From: Chitinophaga sp. Ak27
GTDB taxonomy: Bacteria > Bacteroidota > Bacteroidia > Chitinophagales > Chitinophagaceae
Reading direction: 5' to 3'
Assembly (NCBI RefSeq): GCF_012726295.1
Contig: NZ_JABAOB010000001.1
Span: 1,116,001 to 1,180,000 of the forward strand
Length of the DNA stretch: 64,000 bases
The translations under genes were made by a program, and so were the position numbers. Shown piece by piece: positions 26,378-36,065 of the stretch (positions are counted from its first letter, which is position 1; each line of letters opens with the position of its first letter). The notes below the pieces were generated by a model. It did not search any database, was not told the origin of the DNA, and saw nothing but the letters and a program-made list of their open reading frames with translations.

Positions 26378-27607
26378 TTAATTACTCTTTTTGACGATTA
26401 TTTGCCTTCCTCCGTCACCGATGCTGAATTTAATGCCTGATTCTTCCATAAAGCCAAGTACAGTTGACAGGTGTTCTGATCTGCTGATCTCGCCCCAGAA
26501 GGTAATATCCGGGATATTGCCTTCATATACGACATCTATATTATACCATCTTGATATTTGCTTCATCACTTCTGCCAGGGCCATATTATGCAGGTTAAGC
26601 ATACCATTCTTCCACGCCATTACGCGGCTGGTATCGGCGGTTTGTACCTTTAAGTTCGCCAGTTGGCGATACGTGAGGGCCGCTTGCTGACCGGGAACCA
26701 GGATAGTGCCTTTGCTGTCGGCCAACGATGGGGTTATCAATACTTTTCCATCCAGCAGGGTTATTTTGGCGGCCAGGTCGTCCTGGTAGGCACATACGTT
26801 AAAGCTGGTCCCCAACGCCTGTACAGTACCCTGGCGGCGGCCTTCCGCCGATATGAAATGAACCCGGAAAGGTTTGGATTTATCGGGGGCCACTTCAAAA
26901 TAAGCTTCTCCACTTACCTCCACGCTTCTTTCATTACCGGTAAACGCAGTAGGATACCGGATAGCGGTAGCGGCATTCAACCATACTTTTGTGCCGTCAG
27001 GTAATATCAGTTGAAACTGTTTTCCCCTCGGCGTCGACATTTTATTATACACCACTTCTCCGTTCTGCTGACCGGCTGTTGCCTCATAAGCCAGCTGTCC
27101 TTTGCTGATCACCGCATTCGTGCCATGTTGTTTAGCTACTATCCCATCACTCAAACTATCCAATACCACCTGGCTGCCATCGCCCAGCGTAAGAATAGCT
27201 CCATTGTCACCCGGTGCAATATCTGTTACCCCCATTACCGGTGCAACCTGATGAGTATACACATAATACTGCCAGCCGCCCAATGCTATCACAAACAATA
27301 CCGCAGCAGCCACCCACCAACGACGCAGTAAGTGTATCCTTGTTGTTGTAAATCGCTCCGGCGGCGCCGCGGAAATAATACGACGGGCCAGCGCGGCTTT
27401 GTCCGATGCGGCAAACGTTCCTTCATCCTCTACTGTATCCCAGCTGTCGTCCAACATAGCTCCCAACGCATCCGCTTCACCGTATTGCTCCAGCAACGCC
27501 ACATACTCTTCCTGCTCCGCTGCAGAGAGGGATTGTATGGACCATAATTGATGCAGTTGCGCGAACCTGGCACGGTAATCTTCCAAAATCGGACGTTTTT
27601 TATCCAT
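26378..27607 (-). CDS. FecR-family anti-sigma factor
   Basis: A 409-residue inner membrane protein: cytoplasmic sigma-binding part at about 1-93, one transmembrane helix at about 95-116 (WWVAAAVLFVIALGGW), a FecR domain around 170-265 (MSTPRGKQFQLILPDGTKVW, SVEVSGEAYFEVAPD) and a C-terminal DUF4974/STN-like domain around 340-408 (NLHNMALAEVMKQISRWYNID). It transmits the receptor signal across the inner membrane. The ATG at 27607 lies 52 bp after the sigma stop; the frame stays open upstream to 27709, overlapping the sigma gene, but that extension has no homology-like content. Confidence 0.93.
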   Translation of the reverse strand: MDKKRPILEDYRARFAQLHQLWSIQSLSAAEQEEYVALLEQYGEADALGAMLDDSWDTVEDEGTFAASDKAALARRIISAAPPERFTTTRIHLLRRWWVAAAVLFVIALGGWQYYVYTHQVAPVMGVTDIAPGDNGAILTLGDGSQVVLDSLSDGIVAKQHGTNAVISKGQLAYEATAGQQNGEVVYNKMSTPRGKQFQLILPDGTKVWLNAATAIRYPTAFTGNERSVEVSGEAYFEVAPDKSKPFRVHFISAEGRRQGTVQALGTSFNVCAYQDDLAAKITLLDGKVLITPSLADSKGTILVPGQQAALTYRQLANLKVQTADTSRVMAWKNGMLNLHNMALAEVMKQISRWYNIDVVYEGNIPDITFWGEISRSEHLSTVLGFMEESGIKFSIGDGGRQIIVKKSN

Positions 27608-27659
27608 AAGGACAACGCAACTTGAAAAAAGGGGGTAAAGGGCGAGCAAAAATTTTAAA

Positions 27660-28214
27660 TTATATACCCGGGTGACTGGCAATGTACCTGGTAATAGCCG
27701 CATTGGCATGCTGGATATAGGTCTTAACGGTTTCCCTGGAAATATTCATCGCCGCTGCTATCTGCTGGTAGGTCATTCCCTCCTGCCGGTTCAGGGTCCA
27801 TACTTTCTTTTGTTGCGGAGGTAAACGCCGGATAGCCGCTTCTATCAGGTTGTATTGCTGCTCTATTATTGCAGTATCTTCCTCCAGTACTTCTACAGCG
27901 GTATGCACCCATTCGGCATGACGCTTCCGTTCCCGCATCAGCCGCTTGATTTCATTGAGTATACGATTACGGGAAATGACGTACAAATAAGTACGAAAAT
28001 TCCGGATTTCCGCCAGCGTTTCCCGGGTCTGCCAAACCTGGGTAAAAATATCCTGTACAATTTCTTCTGCCACCTCCTTTACCCCGGTATGCCGCAGCAC
28101 AAAGCCGTACAACAGCCCTGAATGTTCCATCAGCAGTTGGGTAAATGCTTTTTCATCTCCACCGGCTATACGCAGGAGCAGCTCTTTATTGATATGTGTG
28201 GCATCTACAGACAA
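27660..28214 (-). CDS. ECF-subfamily RNA polymerase sigma factor (TTG start)
   Basis: A 184-residue ECF sigma factor of the Bacteroidota FecI-like type. Region 2 (KAFTQLLMEHSGLLYGFVLR, VAEEIVQDIFTQVWQ) and region 4 (LPPQQKKVWTLNRQEGMTYQ, QIAAAMNISRETVKTYI) are complete. No in-frame ATG fits; the start is TTG at 28214, preceded at good spacing by AGCGAGGA, one of the few clear Shine-Dalgarno-like sites here. It heads the operon with FecR, SusC, SusD and the two lipoproteins, and would activate it when the SusC substrate is present. Confidence 0.93.
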   Translation of the reverse strand: MSVDATHINKELLLRIAGGDEKAFTQLLMEHSGLLYGFVLRHTGVKEVAEEIVQDIFTQVWQTRETLAEIRNFRTYLYVISRNRILNEIKRLMRERKRHAEWVHTAVEVLEEDTAIIEQQYNLIEAAIRRLPPQQKKVWTLNRQEGMTYQQIAAAMNISRETVKTYIQHANAAITRYIASHPGI

Positions 28215-28350
28215 ATGATTTCCTCGCTTTTTAAAACACAGCAGTTTTGGGTAACATCCCTATTGGCCAACGATATAGGTGTTTTCTTGTTGATTTCAGT
28301 TGATTGAAAATAGGTGATTTATTGACATTATTTGCATAAATATACATATA

Positions 28351-28412
28351 AAAAAAGCTGCCCTACGGGTATTTTTTCGCGTCTTTACACGAAAAAGTAC
28401 CCGCAGGGCAGC
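28351..28412 (-). terminator. Intrinsic terminator of the third SusC/SusD operon
   Basis: Fifteen-base arms at 28357-28371 (GCTGCCCTACGGGTA) and 28398-28412 pair with one mismatch, with an inner TTTTTCG/CGAAAAA extension. On the minus strand the stem is followed by a run of seven T. It ends the SusC/SusD operon and separates it from the next sigma factor gene on the same strand. Confidence 0.8.
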
Positions 28413-28427
28413 CCCACACCGATGTCT

Positions 28428-30062
28428 CTAATACCCCGGATTCTGGGTCAGGTTACCATTCTTCTGTATTTCCGTTCTGGGGATAGGAAACAGGATCCTG
28501 TTGTTATTGTTGGTAACCGCATGCGATAACCACGACTTTTTGGTAAACACGCCAAACCGGATCAGATCTGTACGCCGGTGGCCCTCCTGGTCAAATTCCC
28601 AGCCCAGTTCATCGAGGAAACGGCCGTACTCAATATCGGCGCCGCCTTCGTTGGTAAATTGGTTATTTACCTGGTCTTTCATGCCATAAGCATATACACT
28701 GCCGGCTTTCAGCTGAGTGCCCGTTACTACTGCCCTGGCAGGATCGTTGAGGAAATCCCGTTGCCTAACCTGTGTTACTATTGCCGCCGCTTCATCGGCT
28801 TTGCCGGTACGCAGCAAGCTCTCTGCTTTCATCATCAGCACCTCTGCATAACGGAATACCGGGAAGTCGTTACTGAGGCGATTAGAAGCACCCATTTTTA
28901 TTTCAAACTTACCTAGCCTGAATCCATGTACGGACTCGCCTTTCTCCAGCCCCGGCAGTTCATTTACGAAGCTCAATGGCTTGCCTGCAAAATCGCCCTG
29001 CGCCACATACAGCATTTGCCCGGAAGAGGTGTATTGCTGTCCCTTGATCCAGTTGCGCTGGTAACGGGCATCGGCCACGTCAAAGGTGCTGATGAACTGT
29101 GGAATGGCGCAAATGCCGCCCCAGGGGGTATTTTTTAGGTTATAGGTAGCCTGGTTTTCCTGTTGCAGCGTTTGCATGTGCAGGTCAAAGGCGTTCCAGT
29201 TATTGGTATAGTCTTCATCCATAGGAATGGCCAACACGATTTCCTTGGAGTTCTGGTTTTCGGTCACAAAAACATTCTTCTGCGCCGCCTCCAGGATATA
29301 TGCGTTGGAGTGAATAACGCTGTCGCAGGCACTAATGCATTTAGCCCATTGCGGCGTGCCGGTATACACGCCGGCATTCAGGTACATCTTGGCCAGCAGG
29401 GTAAACGCCGCCCACTTATTGTACTTGCCATACGTAGTTACATCGTTGGCGCTGCTCAGCAACTGAATGTTGTCCGTGATTTCCTTTACAATGAAATCAT
29501 ACACTTCTTTTCTTGTGTTTTGTTTCGGCAAATATCCCATAGGCAGATCGAACTGGGTCACAAGGGGAACATTACCATAGAAATCGCATAACACGGCATA
29601 GTACGAAGCCCGCAGTACCTTCAATTCTGCCAGCGTAGCGGGCTTCGCGTCTCCCACCGGTATCAGGCCGGATTCTATCTGGTAAATAATCCGGTTGCAG
29701 TTGGTAATCCCTGCGTAAGTTCTCGACCAGGTTTGATTCACCACATCGTCGTCGGTAGTCCAGGTATGGCGATGTAAGCGCTGGTATACGCCATCATCAA
29801 ACCAACCCCAGGGGCGTTTGGGTATCACCAGCTGGTCGGCTGTTACTTCCTGGGCACGCCACAAGCCGTTCCAATCAAGCAATATAAACCGCCACTGCGA
29901 ATAGCCGGCGCCGACCAGCGCTGCTATGTCATCTTTAGTAGGATTAAATTCCGTGGAGATAATAGTCGTATACGGCTTATCTTTTAATTTGGTACAGGCC
30001 ATGCCAGTAACGATCATCAGCATCGCTAATGGTAAAGCATATATGTTAAAGCGCATTTTCAT
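28428..30062 (-). CDS. SusD/RagB-family lipoprotein
   Basis: A 544-residue SusD-like lipoprotein; the signal peptide ends in lipobox GMAC. An ATG at codon 3 is an alternative start. Diagnostic segments are AELKVLRASYYAVLCDFYGNVPLV, FPVFRYAEVLMMKAESLLRTG, the ELGWEFDQEGHRRTDLIRFG block and PIPRTEIQKN. It follows SusC by 18 bp. No glycosidase, peptidase or sulfatase is linked, so the ligand cannot be guessed. Confidence 0.93.
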   Translation of the reverse strand: MKMRFNIYALPLAMLMIVTGMACTKLKDKPYTTIISTEFNPTKDDIAALVGAGYSQWRFILLDWNGLWRAQEVTADQLVIPKRPWGWFDDGVYQRLHRHTWTTDDDVVNQTWSRTYAGITNCNRIIYQIESGLIPVGDAKPATLAELKVLRASYYAVLCDFYGNVPLVTQFDLPMGYLPKQNTRKEVYDFIVKEITDNIQLLSSANDVTTYGKYNKWAAFTLLAKMYLNAGVYTGTPQWAKCISACDSVIHSNAYILEAAQKNVFVTENQNSKEIVLAIPMDEDYTNNWNAFDLHMQTLQQENQATYNLKNTPWGGICAIPQFISTFDVADARYQRNWIKGQQYTSSGQMLYVAQGDFAGKPLSFVNELPGLEKGESVHGFRLGKFEIKMGASNRLSNDFPVFRYAEVLMMKAESLLRTGKADEAAAIVTQVRQRDFLNDPARAVVTGTQLKAGSVYAYGMKDQVNNQFTNEGGADIEYGRFLDELGWEFDQEGHRRTDLIRFGVFTKKSWLSHAVTNNNNRILFPIPRTEIQKNGNLTQNPGY

Positions 30063-30080
30063 GTGCAGTCATTTTAGTGA

Positions 30081-33000
30081 TTAAAAATTCAGATTTACAC
30101 CCAGCGTAAAGGAACGGGTAGTAGGATATTTATCACGGTCGTCCATACCTGGGCTTAAACCAATCCTGTTCACCTCGGGGTCCAGTCCTTTGTAACCGGT
30201 AATAGTGAAAGTATTCAGGGAAGACACATATACCCTCGCTCCTTTCAGGTACTTATTTTTAAACCCGGGAAACGTATAGCCCAATGTAATGTTATCTATC
30301 TTCCAGAAATCTCCGTTCTCCACATAGTAGCTATTGAACTCCAGGGCATTTACTTTTAGTTCGGTTTTCCCAAATACCTTGTCATAGGCGGATCTCAGGA
30401 TATTATAATTCTGGATGGTAGGGTTTTCCATGTACATGCGCTGGGAGTTGATGATCTGGTAGCCGAAAGCTCCGCGCATGGTAATACCCAGGTCGAAGCG
30501 CTTATAAGAGAAATTGTTATTCCAGCCCGCATAATACTTAGGCAATCCATTTCCAATCACTTTCTTATCTTCGAAAGCATGTGGGAAATCATCGTATTTA
30601 ACCGGCTTACCATCTCTCCCTTCATAGATCCATTTCCCTTTGTCATCGATATCAATCACTTTATAGCCATAAAAATCGCCTATTCCTTTTCCAACTGTTA
30701 CAATATTGGTAAAGGTTTGAATAGGCACACCTGCCGCGCCGGTAGTGAAATAAGGGGTGGTGGTCTGGTATAGCTCGTTGGATAAGCTGATTAACTTGTT
30801 GGTATTGGTAGAAAAGTTAACGCTGGTATTCCAGGTAAAATCACTCGTTTTTACCGGTACAAAGTTCAGCATGATTTCTATCCCTTTGTTCTCCATCTTC
30901 CCTACGTTGGCCGTCGTGATCGGGTACAGGTTCGGGGGGCTTGGCACCGCGTAGTTGTACAGCAATCCTTTGATACGGCGGTTGTATACATCTATGTTAC
31001 CACTGATGCGGCCTTTGAGCATACTAAAGTCCAGCCCGATATTAGCCTCAGATTTTTCTTCCCAGCGGATAAACGGGTTAGGGTTCGTAGCAGGTACCAG
31101 GATCTTAGACCATTTACCGTTCGTATACACATAATCCCCGTAACCGATCAATGGTTTGCTAAGAAAGCCCGCATTAGGTGGATTACCGGTGATACCGTAA
31201 CCAGCGCGCAGCTTCAAGTCATCGAACAGCCGTTGCTGTTTCATAAATCCTTCATTGGAAATTCTCCAGCCGCCAGATACCGCCCAGAAATTACCCCAGG
31301 GGTTATTAGCGCCGTACAGCTGGCTGGCGCCCTCTCTTCTCAAACTCGCCAGCAACAGGTATTTGTCGGCATAGTTATAATTGAGCCTGCCGAAGAAGCT
31401 GATCAGGTTTGTTTCTGTTTTATAACTGCTGATATTGGCCAGTTTATTCTTGATACCTTCTCCCAACCCCAGGTTATTATAACCAAACAGGTCGGTAGGA
31501 AAATCCTGGTTATCGGCATAATTGCCGGAGGATTCGTTTTCCTGGTAGCCGTAGCCACCCAAAACTGTAAAATGGTGTTCTCCAAAGTTGCGGTTATACT
31601 CTGCGGTCCACTCTGTTAGGCGGTCGATCGACAGGTCGGCAGCTACGGAGGCGAAGCCATTCACCCCGCTTTTGATATTGGAAATATGCTTTTTTGATTC
31701 CGCATACCCTTTGTTGGAATTAAACCGGGCATAGGAAAACAATGCTGACAACTTAAGGTTATTAACCGGCGTATATGTTACCGTGGCATTCATGCGGGAG
31801 TTTACATTCTTGGCTTGCCCGTCGCTTTCATACAGCAAAGCCAGTGGGTTTTCATAATCGAAGTTGCCTGTTTGTTCGTAGAAGTCGCCATTGGCTTTAC
31901 GCACCGGCTCTGTAGGGTTACGAATCACAGTTTGCCGGTATATCCATCCGTTGAAACTATTGTCGCCGTTATTGTTGCGGGTATAGTTATTAGTTTGATT
32001 GAGAATGCCCACGTTCAGTTTCACTTTATCGTTGAACATGCTGTGGTTTACATCAATTCTTCCGGAAAAGGTATTGTTATCACTCTTTTTAAAGATGCCT
32101 TGTAATGCGCGGTAGTTGCCGGATACGAGGTAGTTGGTGGTAGCGTTGCCCCCGCGGATGGTAAGATTATGTACATGAGAAATGGGTGTGCGGGTAGCTT
32201 CTTTCAGCCAGTCGGTTGAACTGCCCGCATCCCAGGAAGCCAGGCGGGTACCGGCTTGGATCTGGTCGCGGTAGTCCTGGGCGGTGAGCATATTCAATTT
32301 CCGGGCAATCACCTGCGTGGTCGTATAGCCGCTATAGTCAACGGTGTTGGAGAAACTGCCGCGGGCTCTTTTGGTGGTGATGATGATAACGCCGTTGGAG
32401 CCTCTTACGCCGTAGATGGCGGCAGAAGAGCCATCTTTGAGCACATCTACCGATTCGATGTCTTCCGGCGCTACTGTTTTAAGATCACCGGGTACGCCGT
32501 CGATAATGACGAGAGGGTTGGCATTGGCGCCATAAAGGGTAGTATTACCGCGCAGTAATATCTGGGAACCGGCGGTAGGATTACCACTGGGCGTACCGAT
32601 GGTCATACCTGCTACTTTGCCTTGTATGAGTTGTCCGGCGTCCTGCACGGGTCCTTTTACAAAGTTGGCCGATTTAACGGTGGCCACGGCGCTGGTTACA
32701 TCTCCGCGACGCTGGGTACCATAGCCGATTACAACGGCTTCCTGCAGGTTGGCCACGGTAGCTTTCAGCACCACATCGATGGAAGTACGCCCGGCTACCG
32801 GTATTTCCTGGTCCTGGAAGCCAAGATAGGAAAATATGAGCACAGCATCGGCGCTGTTGGCATGCAGGGTATAATGCCCTGTTACGTCGGTAACTGTACC
32901 GGTAGCAGCGTTCTTTATTTTTACATTTACACCGGGCAGCGCTTCGCCTTTGTCGTCTGTTACCTTACCTTTTATGGGTTCCTGTTCGTTGAGGTGACCG

Positions 33001-33386
33001 CTGGTGTTGACAGGCGTTGAAGCCGGCTTGTTTTCCTTTTCAATGATGATCACCAGGTTATCTTTTTGCAGGTAGTGGAGCCGGGTATCTTTCAGGAGCT
33101 TATCCAATACAGCGGTTACCGGTTGTTGGTTGGCGGTAATAGAAAGATGATCATAACCGGCTACCAGCTGATCGTTATATACCATGCCGAGTCCGCTCTT
33201 CTTTTCTATCAGGCCCAATATTTCCGGTAGTGATTTATCGGTGAGCTGCAGATCGATCTTTACCCTGCTTGCAGTGGGTCTGGCTTGTGCTTCTGCCCAT
33301 CCGCTGGCGGCGGTGATGCCGAGCAGGAACAGGATACACCCTATTCTCTGCAGGGCATAGAGATGACACCAAATGAATTTTTTCAT
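30081..33386 (-). CDS. SusC/RagA-family TonB-dependent receptor with STN domain
   Basis: A 1101-residue receptor: signal peptide to about residue 34, STN domain at about 42-112 (LTDKSLPEILGLIEKKSG), carboxypeptidase-regulatory-like domain at about 137-212 (IKGKVTDDKGEALPGV), TonB-box-like LQEAVVIGYGTQ near 220, then plug (DVLKDGSSAAIYGVRGSNGV) and barrel ending in VNLNF. It belongs to a four-gene operon, sigma-FecR-SusC-SusD, with a 182-bp gap after the FecR gene that may hold its own promoter. Confidence 0.95.
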   Translation of the reverse strand: MKKFIWCHLYALQRIGCILFLLGITAASGWAEAQARPTASRVKIDLQLTDKSLPEILGLIEKKSGLGMVYNDQLVAGYDHLSITANQQPVTAVLDKLLKDTRLHYLQKDNLVIIIEKENKPASTPVNTSGHLNEQEPIKGKVTDDKGEALPGVNVKIKNAATGTVTDVTGHYTLHANSADAVLIFSYLGFQDQEIPVAGRTSIDVVLKATVANLQEAVVIGYGTQRRGDVTSAVATVKSANFVKGPVQDAGQLIQGKVAGMTIGTPSGNPTAGSQILLRGNTTLYGANANPLVIIDGVPGDLKTVAPEDIESVDVLKDGSSAAIYGVRGSNGVIIITTKRARGSFSNTVDYSGYTTTQVIARKLNMLTAQDYRDQIQAGTRLASWDAGSSTDWLKEATRTPISHVHNLTIRGGNATTNYLVSGNYRALQGIFKKSDNNTFSGRIDVNHSMFNDKVKLNVGILNQTNNYTRNNNGDNSFNGWIYRQTVIRNPTEPVRKANGDFYEQTGNFDYENPLALLYESDGQAKNVNSRMNATVTYTPVNNLKLSALFSYARFNSNKGYAESKKHISNIKSGVNGFASVAADLSIDRLTEWTAEYNRNFGEHHFTVLGGYGYQENESSGNYADNQDFPTDLFGYNNLGLGEGIKNKLANISSYKTETNLISFFGRLNYNYADKYLLLASLRREGASQLYGANNPWGNFWAVSGGWRISNEGFMKQQRLFDDLKLRAGYGITGNPPNAGFLSKPLIGYGDYVYTNGKWSKILVPATNPNPFIRWEEKSEANIGLDFSMLKGRISGNIDVYNRRIKGLLYNYAVPSPPNLYPITTANVGKMENKGIEIMLNFVPVKTSDFTWNTSVNFSTNTNKLISLSNELYQTTTPYFTTGAAGVPIQTFTNIVTVGKGIGDFYGYKVIDIDDKGKWIYEGRDGKPVKYDDFPHAFEDKKVIGNGLPKYYAGWNNNFSYKRFDLGITMRGAFGYQIINSQRMYMENPTIQNYNILRSAYDKVFGKTELKVNALEFNSYYVENGDFWKIDNITLGYTFPGFKNKYLKGARVYVSSLNTFTITGYKGLDPEVNRIGLSPGMDDRDKYPTTRSFTLGVNLNF

Positions 33387-33568
33387 ACATTTGAACGTTT
33401 TGGTTAAATAAATGGTCGTTTATTTTTCTAAACAGGGCAGCCATAGGCTACCTGATAGCCAGCTATGATTTCGCGGATCATGCTGGTTATTTTTTGTTGA
33501 TGATTGTCAGTACATGTGCTAGTGATTTAGTTCAACTTGTGGTTATTCCTGATAAATAACCAGGTGAT

Positions 33569-34498
33569 TTAGAGTGATATGATTTTATCTTTCATGGAAT
33601 AATTAAGTTTGTTGGCTTTGGTGATGGCAAAAAGAATTTTATCCAGCGGGTCGTCGGTGCTGAAGGTGGCGGTAAAACGGATATGCCGCGTTGCTTCTTT
33701 GCTGAAAGTAATCGTTACATCGTAATTGTTTTCCAGTATCAATGCTACCTTTTCCAGGCTTTCATTTCTGAATTGCAGTTTCCCTTGTAGCCAACCGGTG
33801 TTATCGGCAGCGCTGACCTGTTTTTTATCTATCCCTGCGGGCGACAGGGCTGCTTGTTCATCAGGCAGCACTACCATGGTTTCGGATCCATGGGACTCCT
33901 TTACTGCTACTTTTCCGCTCACTACGGTTACCTTTACTTCTTTGGCAGCGGCGTAGGCCTGTACATTAAAAGCAGTACCGAGTACTGTTGTTGCTGTGTT
34001 GGCAGTGCCTACTATAAAAGGGCATCGTTCCCGTGGTTGTATCTCAAAAAAGGCTTCTCCTTCCTGCAGGGTTACCTTCCGGCTGTTGCCTTTAAAAACA
34101 CGGGGATAGCGGAGACTGGTGCCCGCGTTGAGCGTAACCACAGAGCCATCGCTCAGGGTAAGCCGCAGGCGTTGTCCTCTGCCCGCCCTGGTAGTGGCAT
34201 ATATAGTATTGCCTGTTTCCGTGTTTTTAAAAATGATAAAAGTACCCAGCAATATTACAATAACAGCAGCGGCTATACGAAATGCGCGTAACATATAAAC
34301 CAATGGCCGGGCTTCCAGTTGCCGGTCAATTTTGGCTTTAAGGCGCTGCTGCACTTCCTCCCGGTTAAAGGTGGCCATATTGTGCGTGCCGGCCGCCGAT
34401 CGTTCATCCAGCCATTGTTCCAGGCGTCTTTGTTCTTCCGGCGTACATTCTCCCTTTAAATAACGGTCTAGTAAACGTCCGGGCGTTTCTTCTTTCAT
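33569..34498 (-). CDS. FecR-family anti-sigma factor
   Basis: A 309-residue inner membrane protein with a cytoplasmic N-terminus (LLDRYLKGECTPEEQRRLEQW), a transmembrane helix at about 71-90 (RIAAAVIVILLGTFIIF), a FecR domain (AGRGQRLRLTLSDGSVVTLN, VTLQEGEAFFEIQPRE) and a C-terminal STN-like DUF4974 domain (RNESLEKVALILENNYDVTI). The ATG at 34498 is preferred over the in-frame TTG at 34516. It pairs with the sigma factor upstream and the SusC downstream. Confidence 0.93.
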   Translation of the reverse strand: MKEETPGRLLDRYLKGECTPEEQRRLEQWLDERSAAGTHNMATFNREEVQQRLKAKIDRQLEARPLVYMLRAFRIAAAVIVILLGTFIIFKNTETGNTIYATTRAGRGQRLRLTLSDGSVVTLNAGTSLRYPRVFKGNSRKVTLQEGEAFFEIQPRERCPFIVGTANTATTVLGTAFNVQAYAAAKEVKVTVVSGKVAVKESHGSETMVVLPDEQAALSPAGIDKKQVSAADNTGWLQGKLQFRNESLEKVALILENNYDVTITFSKEATRHIRFTATFSTDDPLDKILFAITKANKLNYSMKDKIISL

Positions 34499-34602
34499 TA
34501 AAAACAATTTGGGCAATCTATAAAGTAGTGTCGGAAAAGAAACGTTGGTAGTAGATGAGGAAAAAAAAATTTCAGTGGCGGGATGTTTTCATGAAACAGC
34601 GT

Positions 34603-35157
34603 TTATACATTGAGTTTCAGGTGCAGGTATTTCAACGCATTATTGATTTGTTTCTTTACTGTTTTGTCGGATATGTTAAGCTTATGAGCAATTTCCTTAT
34701 GCGAAAGATCCTCTTTCCTGCTCAGGATAAATACTTCGCGCATCTTCAGGGGGAGTTTATCTATTTCCCGGTTCACCAGGTGAAGTAGTTCACTGGCGTC
34801 CAGCTGCTGTTCAAATACGTCGTCGGCTTCTGAAAACAGGAAGCCCCACGATTGACGGAAAGTAGTTTTTTTCATTTGCTGCCGGATGTAGCGGAAGCCT
34901 CCATATCGTACACAAGAAAAGAGATAGGCATATAATGAGGTAATGTTGCCCAGGTTGTGGCGCCGTTTCCATAACGAGACAAACACTTCCTGCAGAATAT
35001 CTTCTGCTTCTTCGGTGTCTTTGATGGCTTTTACCAGGTAAAAGTAAAGTTGTTCCCAATAGCGCAGGTATATCACATCAAAGGCTTCCCTGTTGCCTTC
35101 TTTGAGCAAGTTTAATAGAAGATCGTCTGCATATTGTTGAAGATGCACACCATTCAT
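34603..35157 (-). CDS. ECF-subfamily RNA polymerase sigma factor
   Basis: A 184-residue FecI-like ECF sigma factor. Region 2 (REAFDVIYLRYWEQLYFYLV, EEAEDILQEVFVSLWKRR) and region 4 (LPLKMREVFILSRKEDLSHK, EIAHKLNISDKTVKKQI) are intact. Start chosen at the ATG 35157; the frame extends upstream to a TTG at 35202. It heads the operon FecR-SusC-SusD reading to the terminator at 28.4 kb. Confidence 0.93.
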   Translation of the reverse strand: MNGVHLQQYADDLLLNLLKEGNREAFDVIYLRYWEQLYFYLVKAIKDTEEAEDILQEVFVSLWKRRHNLGNITSLYAYLFSCVRYGGFRYIRQQMKKTTFRQSWGFLFSEADDVFEQQLDASELLHLVNREIDKLPLKMREVFILSRKEDLSHKEIAHKLNISDKTVKKQINNALKYLHLKLNV

Positions 35158-35411
35158 AAGTGGAAAATTAACATAAACGTGAAACCTGTCTGATCCCGGC
35201 AAAAACCACCTGCTGCGAATTGACTTTTACCTCAGGACCGACGCCTGTCATTATTAATTGTCTAATATACAATTAATAATTATTAGCTGCTTATTTTTTT
35301 TAGGGGACCAAAAACCGGGAGGACTGGAACCGGGAAAACCTCGCTGCATGCTGTCGCTTTCCGCCCGCTTATTTGTCGCATTACCACCCGGTATAACTCC
35401 GCAGATCATCC

Positions 35412-35419
35412 TAAGTTTG
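35412..35419 (+). promoter_or_regulatory. Candidate Bacteroidota -7 element upstream of the DinB-like gene
   Basis: TAAGTTTG matches the TAnnTTTG -7 consensus and lies 30 bp upstream of the start codon at 35450, which would give a leader of about 25 nt. No clear -33 TTTG at the usual spacing, so this is tentative. Confidence 0.35.
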
Positions 35420-35449
35420 CTGTATTATTCATCCTTTAAAAAATCACTT

Positions 35450-35962
35450 ATGAGAGGGCAATTGATTAGCGAAACAGCACTAACCGGTCAACTACTGGTA
35501 GAGGTGTTGTCGGGCTTCGATGATAAACAACTCAATACCGTACCTTTTGAAGGTAGCTGGACGGCGGCGCAGGTAGCGGAACATATCTGGAAATCGGGAG
35601 ATTGTGGCGTGGTGTATGGCCCGTCAGCACCTACGCAGCGGGCGGCCGACGAAAAGGTAAATGCGATAAAGGCTTTGTTCCAGGATTATAATGCAAAATT
35701 TAATGCAGCTGAGATGATTGCCCCCGGCAATGCACCACATACGCAAACGCAGGTAATGGAGCATATTCACCAGGTATGGGATAAGCTGACTACCGCTGCC
35801 AACACCGTAGATCTCAACGAAGAATGCCTGGCTTTTGAAGTACCCGGATTTGGTCCTTTTACCCGGTTGGAGTGGATCAAATTTATCAATATACATACCC
35901 GGCGGCATATCCGCCAGCTGGAAAATATCCAGGCGCATGTGTTGAAGGAGCAGAAAGCTTAA
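35450..35962 (+). CDS. DinB-like four-helix-bundle protein
   Basis: A 170-residue cytoplasmic protein. The pattern FEGSWTAAQVAEHIWKSGD near the N-terminus and the C-terminal FINIHTRRHIRQLENI carry the histidines that usually form the DinB metal site. Function unknown; members are linked to stress, thiols or DNA damage. The ATG at 35450 is chosen because the longer open frame begins with TTG at 35258 and its extension is rich in unlikely sequence. It is divergent from the sigma operon, and its stop codon lies inside a heptad hairpin. Confidence 0.75.
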   Translation: MRGQLISETALTGQLLVEVLSGFDDKQLNTVPFEGSWTAAQVAEHIWKSGDCGVVYGPSAPTQRAADEKVNAIKALFQDYNAKFNAAEMIAPGNAPHTQTQVMEHIHQVWDKLTTAANTVDLNEECLAFEVPGFGPFTRLEWIKFINIHTRRHIRQLENIQAHVLKEQKA

Positions 35963-36065
35963 AGCAAAAAGCTATAGTAGCGGATGATATTCTGCGATTA
36001 TTGAAAATCGCATTGGTCACTCGCTGCCATAGCTTTTTGCTTTCTGCTTAAGCTTTCCGCTTACT
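35957..36065. repeat. Heptad-repeat hairpin, bidirectional terminator candidate (copy 2)
   Basis: Fifteen-base arms 35961-35975 (AAAGCAAAAAGCTAT) and 36029-36043 pair perfectly, and further bases inside pair with mismatches. The right side continues in units GCTTTTT, GCTTTCT, GCTTAA, GCTTTCC, GCTTACT. The stop codons of both flanking convergent genes (35960-35962 and 36061-36063) lie inside the units. The loop holds a second small hairpin (TGCGATT/AATCGCA). Confidence 0.7.
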
